The notes: a model not told the origin generated them from the letters alone. A DNA stretch of 64,000 bases from Flavobacteriales bacterium (GCA_020635395.1 JACJZV010000002.1:558001-622000); one strand, 5' to 3'. Positions 36,452-46,162 are shown, numbered from the stretch's first letter. Program-made: numbers and translations.

Positions 36452-37369
36452 ATGATTTTACCCCCATTTTTAAAACTTGGTTCAAAAGTTAGGATTGTTT
36501 CTACAGCCAGAAAAATAGAACCCGAAAAAATAAACCCCTCTGTATCACTGCTATCATCTTGGGGTTTCGAGGTCAGTCTCGGTTCAAATATTTTTGCCGA
36601 AAAAAATCAATTTGCAGGCTCTGATGATTTAAGAATCAACGACTTACAAACCGCTTTGGACGACCCAGACATAAACATGATTTGGTGTTCGAGGGGTGGA
36701 TACGGCACGGTTAAGCTAATCGACCGACTCAACTTTGATGCATTTCTCCGACACCCAAAATGGATTGTGGGGTATAGTGATATAACTGGTTTGTTGACAC
36801 ATATAACTGAAAATTTTGGTGTTGCTACCATTCATGGCACCATGCCCATAAATATTTCTGATTATCCTACTCCAGAGCAAAATGAATCCATTCAATCTCT
36901 AAAGAACCTACTTTTTGGTCAGACTTTTTGCTACAAACTTCCTCAACATCCTTTGAGTCGATGTGGCAATGCAGAAGGTTCATTAATTGGAGGCAACCTA
37001 TCAATCCTATATAGCATTTTAGGTTCTTCGTCATCACCCGACACAGAAGACAAAATTCTTTTTATCGAAGATTTAGATGAATACCTCTACCATATTGACA
37101 GAATTATGGTAAACATGAAAAGAAACGGAAAACTGAGCAATTTAAGAGCCTTAATTGTAGGCGGAATGTCTGATATGAATGACAATGCAATTCCCTACGG
37201 AATGAGTGCAGAAGAGATTATTTATGAGCACATTAAGGACTTTGAATACCCAGTTTACTTTAACTTTTCTGCTGGTCATATTTCGCCAAATCTTGCACTG
37301 CCCTTTGGTGTTTGTGTTAAGATAAATGAAAACCAATTAATGTCTAATCACATTGGCCAAAATTCATGA
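36452..37369 (+). CDS. LD-carboxypeptidase (peptidase S66, LdcA family)
   Basis: A 305-residue serine peptidase that trims the LD-bond of peptidoglycan tetrapeptides during wall recycling. The ATG at 36452 is chosen over a TTG at 36428. Catalytic triad candidates are Ser109 in VGYSDITG, Glu206 in LFIEDLDE, and His276 in FSAGHISPN; the RGGYGT strand precedes them. The protein lacks a signal peptide, matching a cytoplasmic recycling enzyme. Its stop overlaps the xerD stop by 6 bases, converging. Confidence 0.88.
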   Translation: MILPPFLKLGSKVRIVSTARKIEPEKINPSVSLLSSWGFEVSLGSNIFAEKNQFAGSDDLRINDLQTALDDPDINMIWCSRGGYGTVKLIDRLNFDAFLRHPKWIVGYSDITGLLTHITENFGVATIHGTMPINISDYPTPEQNESIQSLKNLLFGQTFCYKLPQHPLSRCGNAEGSLIGGNLSILYSILGSSSSPDTEDKILFIEDLDEYLYHIDRIMVNMKRNGKLSNLRALIVGGMSDMNDNAIPYGMSAEEIIYEHIKDFEYPVYFNFSAGHISPNLALPFGVCVKINENQLMSNHIGQNS

Positions 37370-38260
37370 TCTTGGGTGAAATTGTTTTATCGTGTCCTTT
37401 AAATATGTTCTGTCCAAATGAGTATAAATCTCTGTAGTGGTTATCGAAACGTGACCTAACATTAATTGAACTGCTCTCAAATCAGCTCCTGCATCAATTA
37501 AACTTGTTGCAAAAGAGTGCCTTAAAGTATGTGGGCCAATATTCTTTTGAATTCCAGCCTTCTTTGATAAGTTTTTAATCATGGAAAAAACCGAAATTCT
37601 AGAAAGTTGTCCACCTTGAGTATTCAAGAATAGATATTTTTCATTTCCCCTTTTTATTCGAGTCAATCTGTTTCTATAATACAAAATATATCTTTCTATT
37701 TGATTTAACGCTGTTTTCCCAATTGGAACAATTCGCTGTTTATCCCCTTTTCCCGTTACCAAAATAAGTCCTTCTTCTTTGTAAACATCATCCAACCTAA
37801 GGTTCAAAAGTTCCGAGACACGTACACCTGTACTAAACAAAACTTCAATAATCGCTCGATCCCTTTCTGCGTAAAATTTACTATAATCTATACTTGAAAT
37901 TAATGTATCTATTTCATTGATTTCTAAATACTCAGGAAGTTTTTTTGATAGTTTAGGTGAGTCGATATAATCCGTAGGATTTGAAACGATTATTTGTTGT
38001 AATTTTAGATATGAGTAGAATGATTTTATTCCTGACAAAATACGAGATAGGCTTCTTTCTGAAAGCCCGACCTCGTGAAGTTGTTTTAAAAATTGAGAAA
38101 TGTGTTGATGATTCATTGAATGAATCGCCTTGTCAATTTGTTCAGAAAATGAGTTTAATTTTTCTACATCACGGATATATGCCTCCACCGTATTGTTGGA
38201 TAAGGCAAGTTCTGATTTCAAATATGTTCGAAAACCACCAATGTGTGGATTAGTTGACAT
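37364..38260 (-). CDS. xerD: Tyrosine recombinase XerD-type
   Basis: A 298-residue recombinase that resolves chromosome dimers at dif. The ATG at 38260 is chosen; a more upstream start adds 14 residues. Catalytic residues are all visible: R147 (STGVRVSELL), K171 (TGKGDKQR), H244 and R247 (HTLRHSFAT), H270 (MLGHVSITTT) and Y279 (EIYTH). The N-terminal SAM-like domain is also present. XerC cannot be excluded without a tree. It overlaps the Omp28-like gene by 11 bases. Confidence 0.9.
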   Translation of the reverse strand: MSTNPHIGGFRTYLKSELALSNNTVEAYIRDVEKLNSFSEQIDKAIHSMNHQHISQFLKQLHEVGLSERSLSRILSGIKSFYSYLKLQQIIVSNPTDYIDSPKLSKKLPEYLEINEIDTLISSIDYSKFYAERDRAIIEVLFSTGVRVSELLNLRLDDVYKEEGLILVTGKGDKQRIVPIGKTALNQIERYILYYRNRLTRIKRGNEKYLFLNTQGGQLSRISVFSMIKNLSKKAGIQKNIGPHTLRHSFATSLIDAGADLRAVQLMLGHVSITTTEIYTHLDRTYLKDTIKQFHPRS

Positions 38261-39125
38261 GTGCCTCAACACATTGAAGAACATCACTGTTGCTTCCGGC
38301 AAAGTTTACTAAAACAACAATTGAGCAATTGTCTTGATTATATTTTTTCGGGATTTCAATTGGAATTCCTTTTTCAAAAACTCTTCCAACTTCCACATTG
38401 TCAGCCAATTTAATCCCAGCATAAGGGGTTATACCCATTCGTAGTATGTCGTTGTGTACATAGTCATTGTTTATTGTAACATCCGGCATTTCCTGATTTG
38501 AAACAATTCCACTCTCGATTAAAAAAACCGACAAAAACACTGCCTCACTTTGTCCTTTCAAAAATGTCGTTTTTATATTGGCGTTAACAGTATTGTCGCC
38601 CGTTCGAACCAAACTTAAATTTATATCAGCAACAGGCTCCTCTTTTAAAATGTCGTGCACTAGTGTTCTCCAACTGTTATAATTATTAATATACCGAACC
38701 GAAGATCCGCTGAAAATTCTTCTATCAATCGCTCCTGCAGGCAATCCGTTCGGTTTGCCTATCAGATTGCTGACAATTTCTGTTGCCACTTCCGTATTAA
38801 GCGTATCCTTTGAATCGACATAGGGTGCTGTAAGAGTACTAAGTTCCCATGTGTGAAGTGTCATCACCACAACTCTATCCGGAAATGAGTCCTTTAGCTC
38901 ATGGGCAATTACCGCGGCCTTAGGACAGTTGGTACATCTTACTCCAGAAATATCTTCAAGAAGTACATTTTTCTGAACACCAACAGGAAGATTATCAGCG
39001 ATATAAGTTGTATCTCTCAACAACTTAATCGGTTCTGTAAAATCTATTGGCGGCAAAGCCTCTTTGCATCCAAGCCAGAGTGAAGCAAAGACCAACCAAA
39101 CTGATATTTTTTTAACATTTTTCAT
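38250..39125 (-). CDS. Omp28-like lipoprotein with thioredoxin-like CxxC
   Basis: A 291-residue lipoprotein with signal peptide and lipobox (WLGC near residue 20). A conserved segment near 60-70 has RCTNCPKAA, the CxxC of the Omp28 outer-membrane family; VVMTLHTWELS follows. The family is an outer-membrane surface component in Bacteroidota with no assigned activity. It starts just downstream of the pseudouridine synthase stop and overlaps xerD. Confidence 0.8.
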   Translation of the reverse strand: MKNVKKISVWLVFASLWLGCKEALPPIDFTEPIKLLRDTTYIADNLPVGVQKNVLLEDISGVRCTNCPKAAVIAHELKDSFPDRVVVMTLHTWELSTLTAPYVDSKDTLNTEVATEIVSNLIGKPNGLPAGAIDRRIFSGSSVRYINNYNSWRTLVHDILKEEPVADINLSLVRTGDNTVNANIKTTFLKGQSEAVFLSVFLIESGIVSNQEMPDVTINNDYVHNDILRMGITPYAGIKLADNVEVGRVFEKGIPIEIPKKYNQDNCSIVVLVNFAGSNSDVLQCVEAHVN

Positions 39126-39126
39126 A

Positions 39127-40017
39127 TTACCAAACTTTAGTTATTCTTTTTAATTGTAGAATTTCGTTTTCTGTTAACTCCCTCCATTTTCCTCTCTCCA
39201 ATCCTTTTTTATCTATTCCCGCATAAATTACTCTATCGAGCTTAACGACCTCATAGCCAAGTGCTTCAAACATTCTTCGAACCACTCTATTTCTGCCACT
39301 GTGTATCTGAACCCCCAATTTCGTTTTGTCTTCAGAATTGACCAAGGCAATTTTATCTGGTTTCATAAAACCATCAAAAAGCTTAATCCCGTTTTGCAGT
39401 TTAAGAAAATGTCCCTTTTCAATGGGCTTATCCAACTGCACCGAGTATATTTTGTTTACATTTCCTTTGGGGTGCATCAAGGCTTGAGCCAAATCTCCAT
39501 CGTTTGTAAATATCAAAATACCTGTTGTGTTTCTATCAAGCCGGCCTACAGGAAAAACACGTTCTGCATCCACATCTCCAATTAAATCCATAACCGTTTT
39601 TCGGCCAGATGGGTCGTGTGTAGTGGTTATGTAGTCTTTGGGTTTGTTGAGCAAAATATACACTTTACTGTTTGGTGAAATTATCTTTCCGTTAACCTTG
39701 ACCTCATCACTTATTTTCACCCGATGACCCAAAGTGGTTATCACTTCCCCATTTACCTCCACCTTTCCTCCTGCAATCATCTCGTCTGCTTCTCTTCTAC
39801 TACAAACACCCCCTCTACTTATGTATTTATTTAATCTAAGATCATCATTTTTATCCCGAAGAGGTCGCTCCTGCGTTATTTTCAATGGGTTATCTTCTTC
39901 AGACGGCTTTCGGATACGCTTTCTTCGAGGTCTTAAATCTCGATTACTCGAATCATCATTCCTATTGAAACCGGCATTCCCATGTCTTGTTTCATTTCTA
40001 TTGTTATTTTCAACCAT
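39127..40017 (-). CDS. RluB/RsuA-family rRNA pseudouridine synthase
   Basis: A 296-residue protein. An Arg/Asn-rich disordered N-terminus (about 1-55) precedes an S4 RNA-binding domain (LNKYISRGGVCSRREAD near 62-78). The catalytic domain has the family motif FPVGRLDRNTTGILIFTNDG with the catalytic Asp in GRLD. Such enzymes isomerise a uridine in 16S or 23S rRNA; the site was not determined. It ends one base before the Omp28-like gene start. Confidence 0.9.
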   Translation of the reverse strand: MVENNNRNETRHGNAGFNRNDDSSNRDLRPRRKRIRKPSEEDNPLKITQERPLRDKNDDLRLNKYISRGGVCSRREADEMIAGGKVEVNGEVITTLGHRVKISDEVKVNGKIISPNSKVYILLNKPKDYITTTHDPSGRKTVMDLIGDVDAERVFPVGRLDRNTTGILIFTNDGDLAQALMHPKGNVNKIYSVQLDKPIEKGHFLKLQNGIKLFDGFMKPDKIALVNSEDKTKLGVQIHSGRNRVVRRMFEALGYEVVKLDRVIYAGIDKKGLERGKWRELTENEILQLKRITKVW

Positions 40018-40143
40018 AGTGCAAAATTAACGAATCATTTAAGGCAAAATTTCATCTTTGTTATAAAACCTTCAAATTATGTCGAATGTTCATCGTTATT
40101 AAGGGTTTTAGCAACATTTAACTTTATTTTGCGTTTGGAATCT

Positions 40144-41850
40144 GTGAAAAAACTTGGTTTTTTATACATATTGATTTGTAAATTGCTCATGAGTGCAACC
40201 GCTGTCACGGTTGCACCCAATCTTTATCGGGCGTGTCTTGATGTTGCTGATAGCACAGTCACTATTACATTTTCCGGTTTTGATGACGCATGTAGTAGCT
40301 TCAAAAAACACCATGTTTTTGGTTCCGAACTCGGAGTTTCATACACAATAATGGCTACAATAAATCAAAAGAACATCACATCAATTAGCTTTAAACTACC
40401 TAACACAAACCCAACATGGTCCTTCTATTTTGAAACGCTTTTTCTTTGTAATGGTGTAGATAGTATATCATCCAATACAATAAAGGTGGACACGGAAAAA
40501 CCAGAAATTGTTCAGTTAGATAGTGTTAGCATAGATTTCAATACACAAAAAATAATTGTTGGATGGGGTAAAAATCCTTCTGATGACACAAAAGGATACC
40601 GAATTTATAAGAACATCGGAGGTAATTCTGGGGGAATTAATAGTTTAATTGGTGACACATCTTCAACATTTTATACAGTTAAAAATCTGTCTGTTACAAA
40701 CAAAAATCAAATTACAATGGCATCCTTCGATAGTTGTAATTTGTTTTCTCCCATTGATTCTTTTCATAGTCCAATGGTTTTATCTACAATGCTTGACACT
40801 TGTTCTAAAACCGCCAATTTAATCTGGAGCAAATATGTGGGCTGGAATACTCTTAATCAAAAGTTATATTATTCTATCAATAACTCCCCATACACCCCAA
40901 AGACGATTGACAAAAATAATTCTTCATATAGTTTTATCGGTATAAATTCTGGTGATAGTGTTTGCTTTTTTATCCGTGCTTTAAATGGTACAAAATCAAG
41001 TAGTTCTAACATTTCTTGTGTTAAAATTAAAACATTTCAATTACCCCAAACAACCTACTTATCTCAAGTTACAATAACTCCCAGCGGCGTTGCTACCATT
41101 GAATGTATGTTAGAAGAAGCAGGCGATGCTGATAGTATTGTCCTTTTTAACACAACTACTGGAAATGAACGATTGGTTGGTTCGCAAAAATTAACTCCTA
41201 ATGGCAGAAATTTTTATACTTGGGAGGACAACCTTGCTCTACCAAATGCAAGAAAAGAATTATATTTTGTACGAACCTACGCTCCATGTATAGGGGGAAG
41301 TAGCGGAACACAAACAGCAAACACAATATATCTTTCTATACAAGAAGATTACTTATCATGGAATCCGTATGTGAACTGGAGTGGAGAAATAAGCGGTTAT
41401 AACATTTGGGGCTACAATGGTTCCACGTGGAACCAAATTGCAACCACATTAGAGACATCCTTCCAAAATTCTGACACAACCATTCAGTGCTTTTATGTTG
41501 AGGCTGTGGAAGTAATAAATATTTATGGCTATTATAGAACTTCCACAAGCAACAAGGTTTGTGTTAAAAGATCACCCAAGTTCTGGATTCCCAACGCAAT
41601 AAACCCAAAGTCCAGCAATAATACATTTACAGTCGTTAGTCCAAACATAGATTATTCCGCCTCCTCCTTTTTTATATACAATAGGTGGGGCGAAATCATT
41701 TTTAGAACTAACGATCTCAGATCAGGTTGGAACCTATCCTATTCACCAGATCACAAAATTATGACTGGGCTTTACTTTTATGATATAAGCATAACCGACC
41801 TTAACGGCCATAAACATTATTTTACCGGCACTTTAAGCATTATTAACTAA
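40144..41850 (+). CDS. Exported protein with gliding/T9SS C-terminal domain
   Basis: About 568 residues. The start is placed at the GTG at 40144 because a signal-like segment VKKLGFLYILICKLL follows; the open frame reaches further back to 39982, but the extra 54 residues are not protein-like. Fibronectin-like repeats occupy the middle. The end is a gliding-motility-associated domain: FWIPNAINPKSSNNTF, FFIYNRWGEIIF, GLYFYDISI. It would be exported by T9SS. The ybeY ATG directly follows the stop. A perfect 16-bp parS-like palindrome lies inside the gene. Confidence 0.8.
   Translation: MKKLGFLYILICKLLMSATAVTVAPNLYRACLDVADSTVTITFSGFDDACSSFKKHHVFGSELGVSYTIMATINQKNITSISFKLPNTNPTWSFYFETLFLCNGVDSISSNTIKVDTEKPEIVQLDSVSIDFNTQKIIVGWGKNPSDDTKGYRIYKNIGGNSGGINSLIGDTSSTFYTVKNLSVTNKNQITMASFDSCNLFSPIDSFHSPMVLSTMLDTCSKTANLIWSKYVGWNTLNQKLYYSINNSPYTPKTIDKNNSSYSFIGINSGDSVCFFIRALNGTKSSSSNISCVKIKTFQLPQTTYLSQVTITPSGVATIECMLEEAGDADSIVLFNTTTGNERLVGSQKLTPNGRNFYTWEDNLALPNARKELYFVRTYAPCIGGSSGTQTANTIYLSIQEDYLSWNPYVNWSGEISGYNIWGYNGSTWNQIATTLETSFQNSDTTIQCFYVEAVEVINIYGYYRTSTSNKVCVKRSPKFWIPNAINPKSSNNTFTVVSPNIDYSASSFFIYNRWGEIIFRTNDLRSGWNLSYSPDHKIMTGLYFYDISITDLNGHKHYFTGTLSIIN
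41419..41434. promoter_or_regulatory. parS-like palindrome
   Basis: GGTTCCACGTGGAACC is a perfect 16-bp inverted repeat carrying the NCACGTGN core of ParB sites. It lies within the coding sequence of the preceding gene. See the finding. Confidence 0.55.
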
Positions 41851-42297
41851 ATGTTTGAATATCAAACCATTTCAGTCTCAAATCCATTGGATAAAAACCC
41901 TAACCTGCAGCAATGGTTCGAGTCGTCCGCTTCTAAAATATTGAATACGCTAAATTACCTATCTCTTGTTTTTTGCACAGATGCCTTTATACTTGAGCTG
42001 AACAACTCTGCCTTATCACACAACTATTACACAGATATAATTACGTTCGATCTCTCAGATTCCGATTCAGAAATAGATGCCGAGATATACATAAGCATTG
42101 ATCGAGTAGAAGAAAATTCTAAAAAATTTGGTGTTACATTTGTCCACGAACTAGCAAGAGTAATGATACATGGTGTTTTACATTTAGCTGGAAATAGTGA
42201 CAAAACCCCAAATCAACAGGAAGCTATGCGTGAAAAAGAAAATTATTTCTTACAGGATTTAAAAATGTTCCACGTGGAACCCAAAAATGAAGAGTGA
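41851..42297 (+). CDS. ybeY: Endoribonuclease YbeY
   Basis: A 148-residue metal-dependent rRNA-maturation endonuclease. The metal site HGVLHLAGNSD resembles HGxLHLxGyDH, but the third histidine is replaced by Asp, a substitution usual in Bacteroidota YbeY. The ATG sits one base after the stop of the gene before and its end overlaps mnmG by 11 bases, giving a tight ybeY-mnmG pair. It also contains a second parS-like palindrome. Confidence 0.88.
   Translation: MFEYQTISVSNPLDKNPNLQQWFESSASKILNTLNYLSLVFCTDAFILELNNSALSHNYYTDIITFDLSDSDSEIDAEIYISIDRVEENSKKFGVTFVHELARVMIHGVLHLAGNSDKTPNQQEAMREKENYFLQDLKMFHVEPKNEE
42266..42281. promoter_or_regulatory. parS-like palindrome
   Basis: TGTTCCACGTGGAACC is a 14-bp perfect inverted repeat (42267-42280) within the end of ybeY. 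It matches the form of parS described for Pseudomonas and the consensus TGTTNCACGTGNAACA closely. Confidence 0.6.
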
Positions 42298-44149
42298 AAA
42301 CTACGACATTATAGTTGTTGGGGCTGGACATGCCGGTTGCGAAGCTGCCCATGCTGCCGCTAAACTTGGATCGAAAGTTCTACTAATTACCATGAATATG
42401 GAAACCATCGCCAAAATGTCTTGCAATCCTGCAATGGGAGGGGTTGCAAAAGGTCAAATAATTAGAGAAATTGATGCATTAGGCGGCATAAGCGGGATTA
42501 TTTCGGATAAATCCGCAATTCAATTTAGAATGCTAAATCGTTCCAAAGGTGCCGCCATGTGGAGCCCTCGCACACAAAATGATAGAATGCTCTTCTCAGA
42601 ATATTGGCGTGAAACTCTTGAATCAAATGATAACATTTCCTTTTTTCAAGATTCTGTATTAGAGTTAAAAATCAAAAACAACAAGGTTCATGGGGTAGTT
42701 ACTTCATTAGGTTTTACCTTTGACTCAAAATCTGTTATTCTGACCAGCGGTACCTTTATGAATGGATTAATTCATATAGGTAAAACTCAATTGTCCGGTG
42801 GTAGAATGGCCGAAAAGGCATCCAAAGGAATAACTGAACAGCTTGTTTCTTTCGGTTTCGAATCAGGCCGAATGAAAACAGGTACTCCACCAAGAATAGA
42901 TGGAAGAACATTAGACTATTCCAAAATGGAAGAACAAAAAGGTGACGAAAACCCACAAACCTTCTCCTTTTTAAAAAATCATATCCTAAAGACCCAACGA
43001 AGTTGTTTCATTACCTATACCAACGAAATGGTTCATGAAAAATTAAAAGAAGGTTTTGAAGATAGCCCTATGTTTAATGGAACCATTCAAAGTTTGGGTC
43101 CCCGATATTGTCCTAGTATAGAAGATAAAATAAACCGCTTTGCCGAAAGAGAACGGCATCAAATATTCGTAGAACCAGAAGGTTGGAACACACACGAAAT
43201 ATACGTTAACGGTTTTTCCACATCTTTACCCATAGAAACACAATACAACGCCCTTCGCAAGGTGCCTGGCTTTGAACAATGCAAATTTTTTCGGCCAGGT
43301 TATGCTATTGAATACGACTTTTTTCCTCCAACACAACTCAAGCCAACATTAGAGACAAAAGCTATCGAGAATTTATATTTTGCGGGACAAATAAACGGAA
43401 CAACCGGTTATGAAGAAGCTGCGTGCCAGGGCCTAATAGCTGGAATAAATGCTCATTTAAAACAAAACGACCAACCCGATTTTATTCTTAATAGAAATGA
43501 GTCCTACATCGGCGTTTTAATAGATGATTTAATAAATAAAGGAACCAAAGAACCATACAGAATGTTTACATCAAGAGCAGAATATCGCATTCTATTACGT
43601 CAGGATAATGCCGATGAAAGACTCACTCCTCGCGGTTTCGAAATAGGCTTAGTAAGTTCAGAACGGATGGAAATCTATTCTACCAAAAAGAAAAAAATAA
43701 CCAATCTTCAAGAAAAATTAAACAACCTATCCATTGAACCAAATGACATAAATACTTATCTTTCTGAAAAAAATTCGAGTCCAATTAACCAAAAATTCAA
43801 ATTAGCCAAAATCATTGCTCGTCCACAAGTTAAAATATCAGAAATGATAGAACAAGTTACCTCACTAAGCGACTATAAAAAATATCAAATAGATGAATTG
43901 GAGCAAGTCGAAATACTCATAAAATATGAAGGTTATATTCAAAAAGAAAAGGAAATGGCCGACAAACTACAAAAACTAGAAAATATAAAATTAAAGCCAG
44001 ATTTCAACTATCAACAACTTCAATCTCTTTCTTCTGAAGCCCGAGAAAAACTTAGTCGTATAAGACCTCAAACCATAGGCCAGGCCTCCAGAATCAGTGG
44101 AGTAAATCCATCAGACATATCGGTTCTTTTAATATATTTTGGTAGATGA
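42287..44149 (+). CDS. mnmG: tRNA uridine-5-carboxymethylaminomethyl modification enzyme MnmG
   Basis: A 620-residue FAD protein that with MnmE modifies the wobble uridine of several tRNAs. FAD motif VGAGHAGCEAA near 10-20, CNPAMGGVAKG, GRMKTGTPPRIDGR, and GLIAGINAHLK. C-terminal helical domain is present, ending at YFGR. Length is standard. It overlaps ybeY by 11 bases and the following lipoprotein by 4 (ATGA). The coding strand is unusually C-rich, which fits strong replication skew. Confidence 0.96.
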   Translation: MKSENYDIIVVGAGHAGCEAAHAAAKLGSKVLLITMNMETIAKMSCNPAMGGVAKGQIIREIDALGGISGIISDKSAIQFRMLNRSKGAAMWSPRTQNDRMLFSEYWRETLESNDNISFFQDSVLELKIKNNKVHGVVTSLGFTFDSKSVILTSGTFMNGLIHIGKTQLSGGRMAEKASKGITEQLVSFGFESGRMKTGTPPRIDGRTLDYSKMEEQKGDENPQTFSFLKNHILKTQRSCFITYTNEMVHEKLKEGFEDSPMFNGTIQSLGPRYCPSIEDKINRFAERERHQIFVEPEGWNTHEIYVNGFSTSLPIETQYNALRKVPGFEQCKFFRPGYAIEYDFFPPTQLKPTLETKAIENLYFAGQINGTTGYEEAACQGLIAGINAHLKQNDQPDFILNRNESYIGVLIDDLINKGTKEPYRMFTSRAEYRILLRQDNADERLTPRGFEIGLVSSERMEIYSTKKKKITNLQEKLNNLSIEPNDINTYLSEKNSSPINQKFKLAKIIARPQVKISEMIEQVTSLSDYKKYQIDELEQVEILIKYEGYIQKEKEMADKLQKLENIKLKPDFNYQQLQSLSSEAREKLSRIRPQTIGQASRISGVNPSDISVLLIYFGR

Positions 44150-45762
44150 AAACTATTTATTTTTACCTTTTACTACTTACTTTTATGAGTTGTGCTACGA
44201 TGGATGTACCAACAGGAGGAATAAAAGATACAACACCCCCAAAAATTGTGGCTTCCTATCCCGACACCTTCTCAACTAATTTTAACGATAAACTTATCAA
44301 AATTGAATTCAACGAATACTTTGTGCTCAATAGTTTAGAAAAAAACTTAATCATTTCACCTCCCTTAACCGCTCCTTACAATTACAAAATAAAAAACAAA
44401 ACACTTTTTCTACATTTACATGAAACTCTTAAACCAAACACCACCTATCAACTTCAATTCGGCAACTCCATAGCCGACTATACTGCTGGAAATAAATCCA
44501 ACAACCTAAAATTGATATTTTCTACAGGTTCATACATTGACAGTGGTTCTATTTCAGGTAATATAAAAAATGCCTTTACCACAAAATCTGTTGCCAATAG
44601 CAAGATTTTACTTTTTACCTCTTACTCCGATTCTAATTTATACAAAAATCCTTATTACGTAACTCTTTCTGAAAATGATGGCAACTTTTCCTTTACTAAC
44701 ATAGACGTATCACGAAACTATTACATATATGCATTTAATGATGAAAACGGCAACAACAAACTTGATACGAAAGAATTAGTCTATTTTCCTGTAAATGAAA
44801 ATCAAACTATAGAAAACCTACAAAAGCCAATAACCATTTTTCTATCCTCAAATGAAGTTGAAACACCCCTCAAACTGAATTCCATTGCACAACATTCTAA
44901 AACAACCTTTTCTGCTAAATTTAATCACGCAATTAGTTCCACAAATATTTCAATAACAACAACACCGGACTGGTCCGGTAAAGAAACATACCAAGCCGTA
45001 CCATATATTACTTCTAAAAATAAAGATAGCCTATACCTATACTTAAATGCCATTCCTTCGGATTTTAATGACTCAATTCAACTAAATATAATCATTGACT
45101 CTAACACATTTCATAAGACGATTCATTACAAACAAGTAGAAAAATCAGAGTATATAATGCTCAAGATTGATTCAAAAAACATACATCCACAACAGCCAAT
45201 AAGTCTATTTGCCAACTATCCTATCAAATCAACGAATAGCGAAAAAATTACCCTTCAAAGAAAATCGGATAGTTCATTTATACCAATCAAATCAATTCGT
45301 ATAGTAGATTTTAATCACCTAGTAGTTGAAGCAAAATTGGAAGAAAATACAAACTACAATCTCATTATTGACAAAAATGCCATTACATTTTCAAATCATT
45401 TCAATGATTTTCAAGACACAATTTCCTTTAAAACCAAAAATAGTCAAGAAACAGGCGAACTCAACTTTTCCATAAAGTTTGATAGTACAATTAGCCAAGA
45501 TCACAAATTTTATTTTGTTCTTGAATCAGAAAAGGAAATTTTAGCACAAACCGAAATTTATAATGATACTGTTTTGGAATTTAATTACCTAAAACCACAA
45601 AAAATTAATGCTTATGTGTTTAAGGACTTAGATGAAAATAAAAAATGGTCTTCGGCAAATTACACCAAAAAAGTAAACTTTGAACCAATATGGCGACCAA
45701 AAAACGATGTAGAGATAAGAGCCAACTGGAAAACGAAAGACATTTTAATAGAAATAAAGTAA
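44146..45762 (+). CDS. Lipoprotein with Ig-like domains, Bacteroidota-specific
   Basis: A 538-residue lipoprotein (lipobox FMSC, Cys near 16) whose N-terminal domain is a bacterial Ig-like/SbsA-type domain: PTGGIKDTTPPKIV, then IKIEFNEYFVL and LKPNTTYQLQF. Later parts resemble further beta-sandwiches. The function is unknown; such lipoproteins are widespread in Bacteroidota. Its ATG overlaps the mnmG stop, suggesting cotranscription. The gene is very rich in A and C on the coding strand. Confidence 0.82.
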   Translation: MKTIYFYLLLLTFMSCATMDVPTGGIKDTTPPKIVASYPDTFSTNFNDKLIKIEFNEYFVLNSLEKNLIISPPLTAPYNYKIKNKTLFLHLHETLKPNTTYQLQFGNSIADYTAGNKSNNLKLIFSTGSYIDSGSISGNIKNAFTTKSVANSKILLFTSYSDSNLYKNPYYVTLSENDGNFSFTNIDVSRNYYIYAFNDENGNNKLDTKELVYFPVNENQTIENLQKPITIFLSSNEVETPLKLNSIAQHSKTTFSAKFNHAISSTNISITTTPDWSGKETYQAVPYITSKNKDSLYLYLNAIPSDFNDSIQLNIIIDSNTFHKTIHYKQVEKSEYIMLKIDSKNIHPQQPISLFANYPIKSTNSEKITLQRKSDSSFIPIKSIRIVDFNHLVVEAKLEENTNYNLIIDKNAITFSNHFNDFQDTISFKTKNSQETGELNFSIKFDSTISQDHKFYFVLESEKEILAQTEIYNDTVLEFNYLKPQKINAYVFKDLDENKKWSSANYTKKVNFEPIWRPKNDVEIRANWKTKDILIEIK

Positions 45763-46162
45763 CTTATTGATTTTCATCTATTTATAAAAAAATAATAATG
45801 TTAATATTTTATACTTAAACTGTTGATTATGCCTTAAAACCCAAAACAAAAATAAACAGTTGTTTACAGTCCTTAATTTTTAAAACGTTTTCCCGTGTAT
45901 AGCCAACAGCAATGACAAAATTTTAAATCAACCACACCTTTAAAAGTAATCCACAATTTAAATAGCAAAGCCTTTTAAACAGGACATAACGAATGTGTAA
46001 TGAATGTTGGATACCCAAATTAAAAACAAAAGCAAACATCAATATCCACAAATCCACAGCACTAAATAAAAAAGAACTAAATTTAATGTTTTCTTTTTTC
46101 TTTTTTTGTGTTGGAAAACATCAAAGGCCAATAAAACAAAAACAACTTTAATTTTGCCTCCA
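45763..46162. other. AT-rich intergenic gap with DnaA-box-like sites, candidate oriC
   Basis: A 400-base stretch without a gene. It has AT-rich tracts, and three DnaA-box-like nonamers against TTATCCACA: TAATCCACA at 45947-45955, ATATCCACA at 46042-46050 (each one mismatch), and AAATCCACA at 46050-46058 (two). The plus strand changes from C-rich before it to G-rich after it. Two parS-like sites lie within 4.4 kb. It may be the replication origin, or only an AT-rich promoter region of pheS. Confidence 0.4.
46149..46156 (+). promoter_or_regulatory. -7 promoter element for pheS
   Basis: TAATTTTG matches TAnnTTTG and is only 6 bases before the pheS ATG, so the leader would be very short. Confidence 0.4.

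Noticed and set aside
37364..38260. XerD-like recombinase as an integron integrase
   Set aside because: It has normal XerD layout, lies 10 kb from the island in a housekeeping neighbourhood, and no IntI-specific extra helix was seen.
39982..40143. 5' extension of the gliding-domain gene at 40144
   Set aside because: It overlaps the divergent pseudouridine synthase start and reads non-protein-like; the signal peptide begins at 40144.
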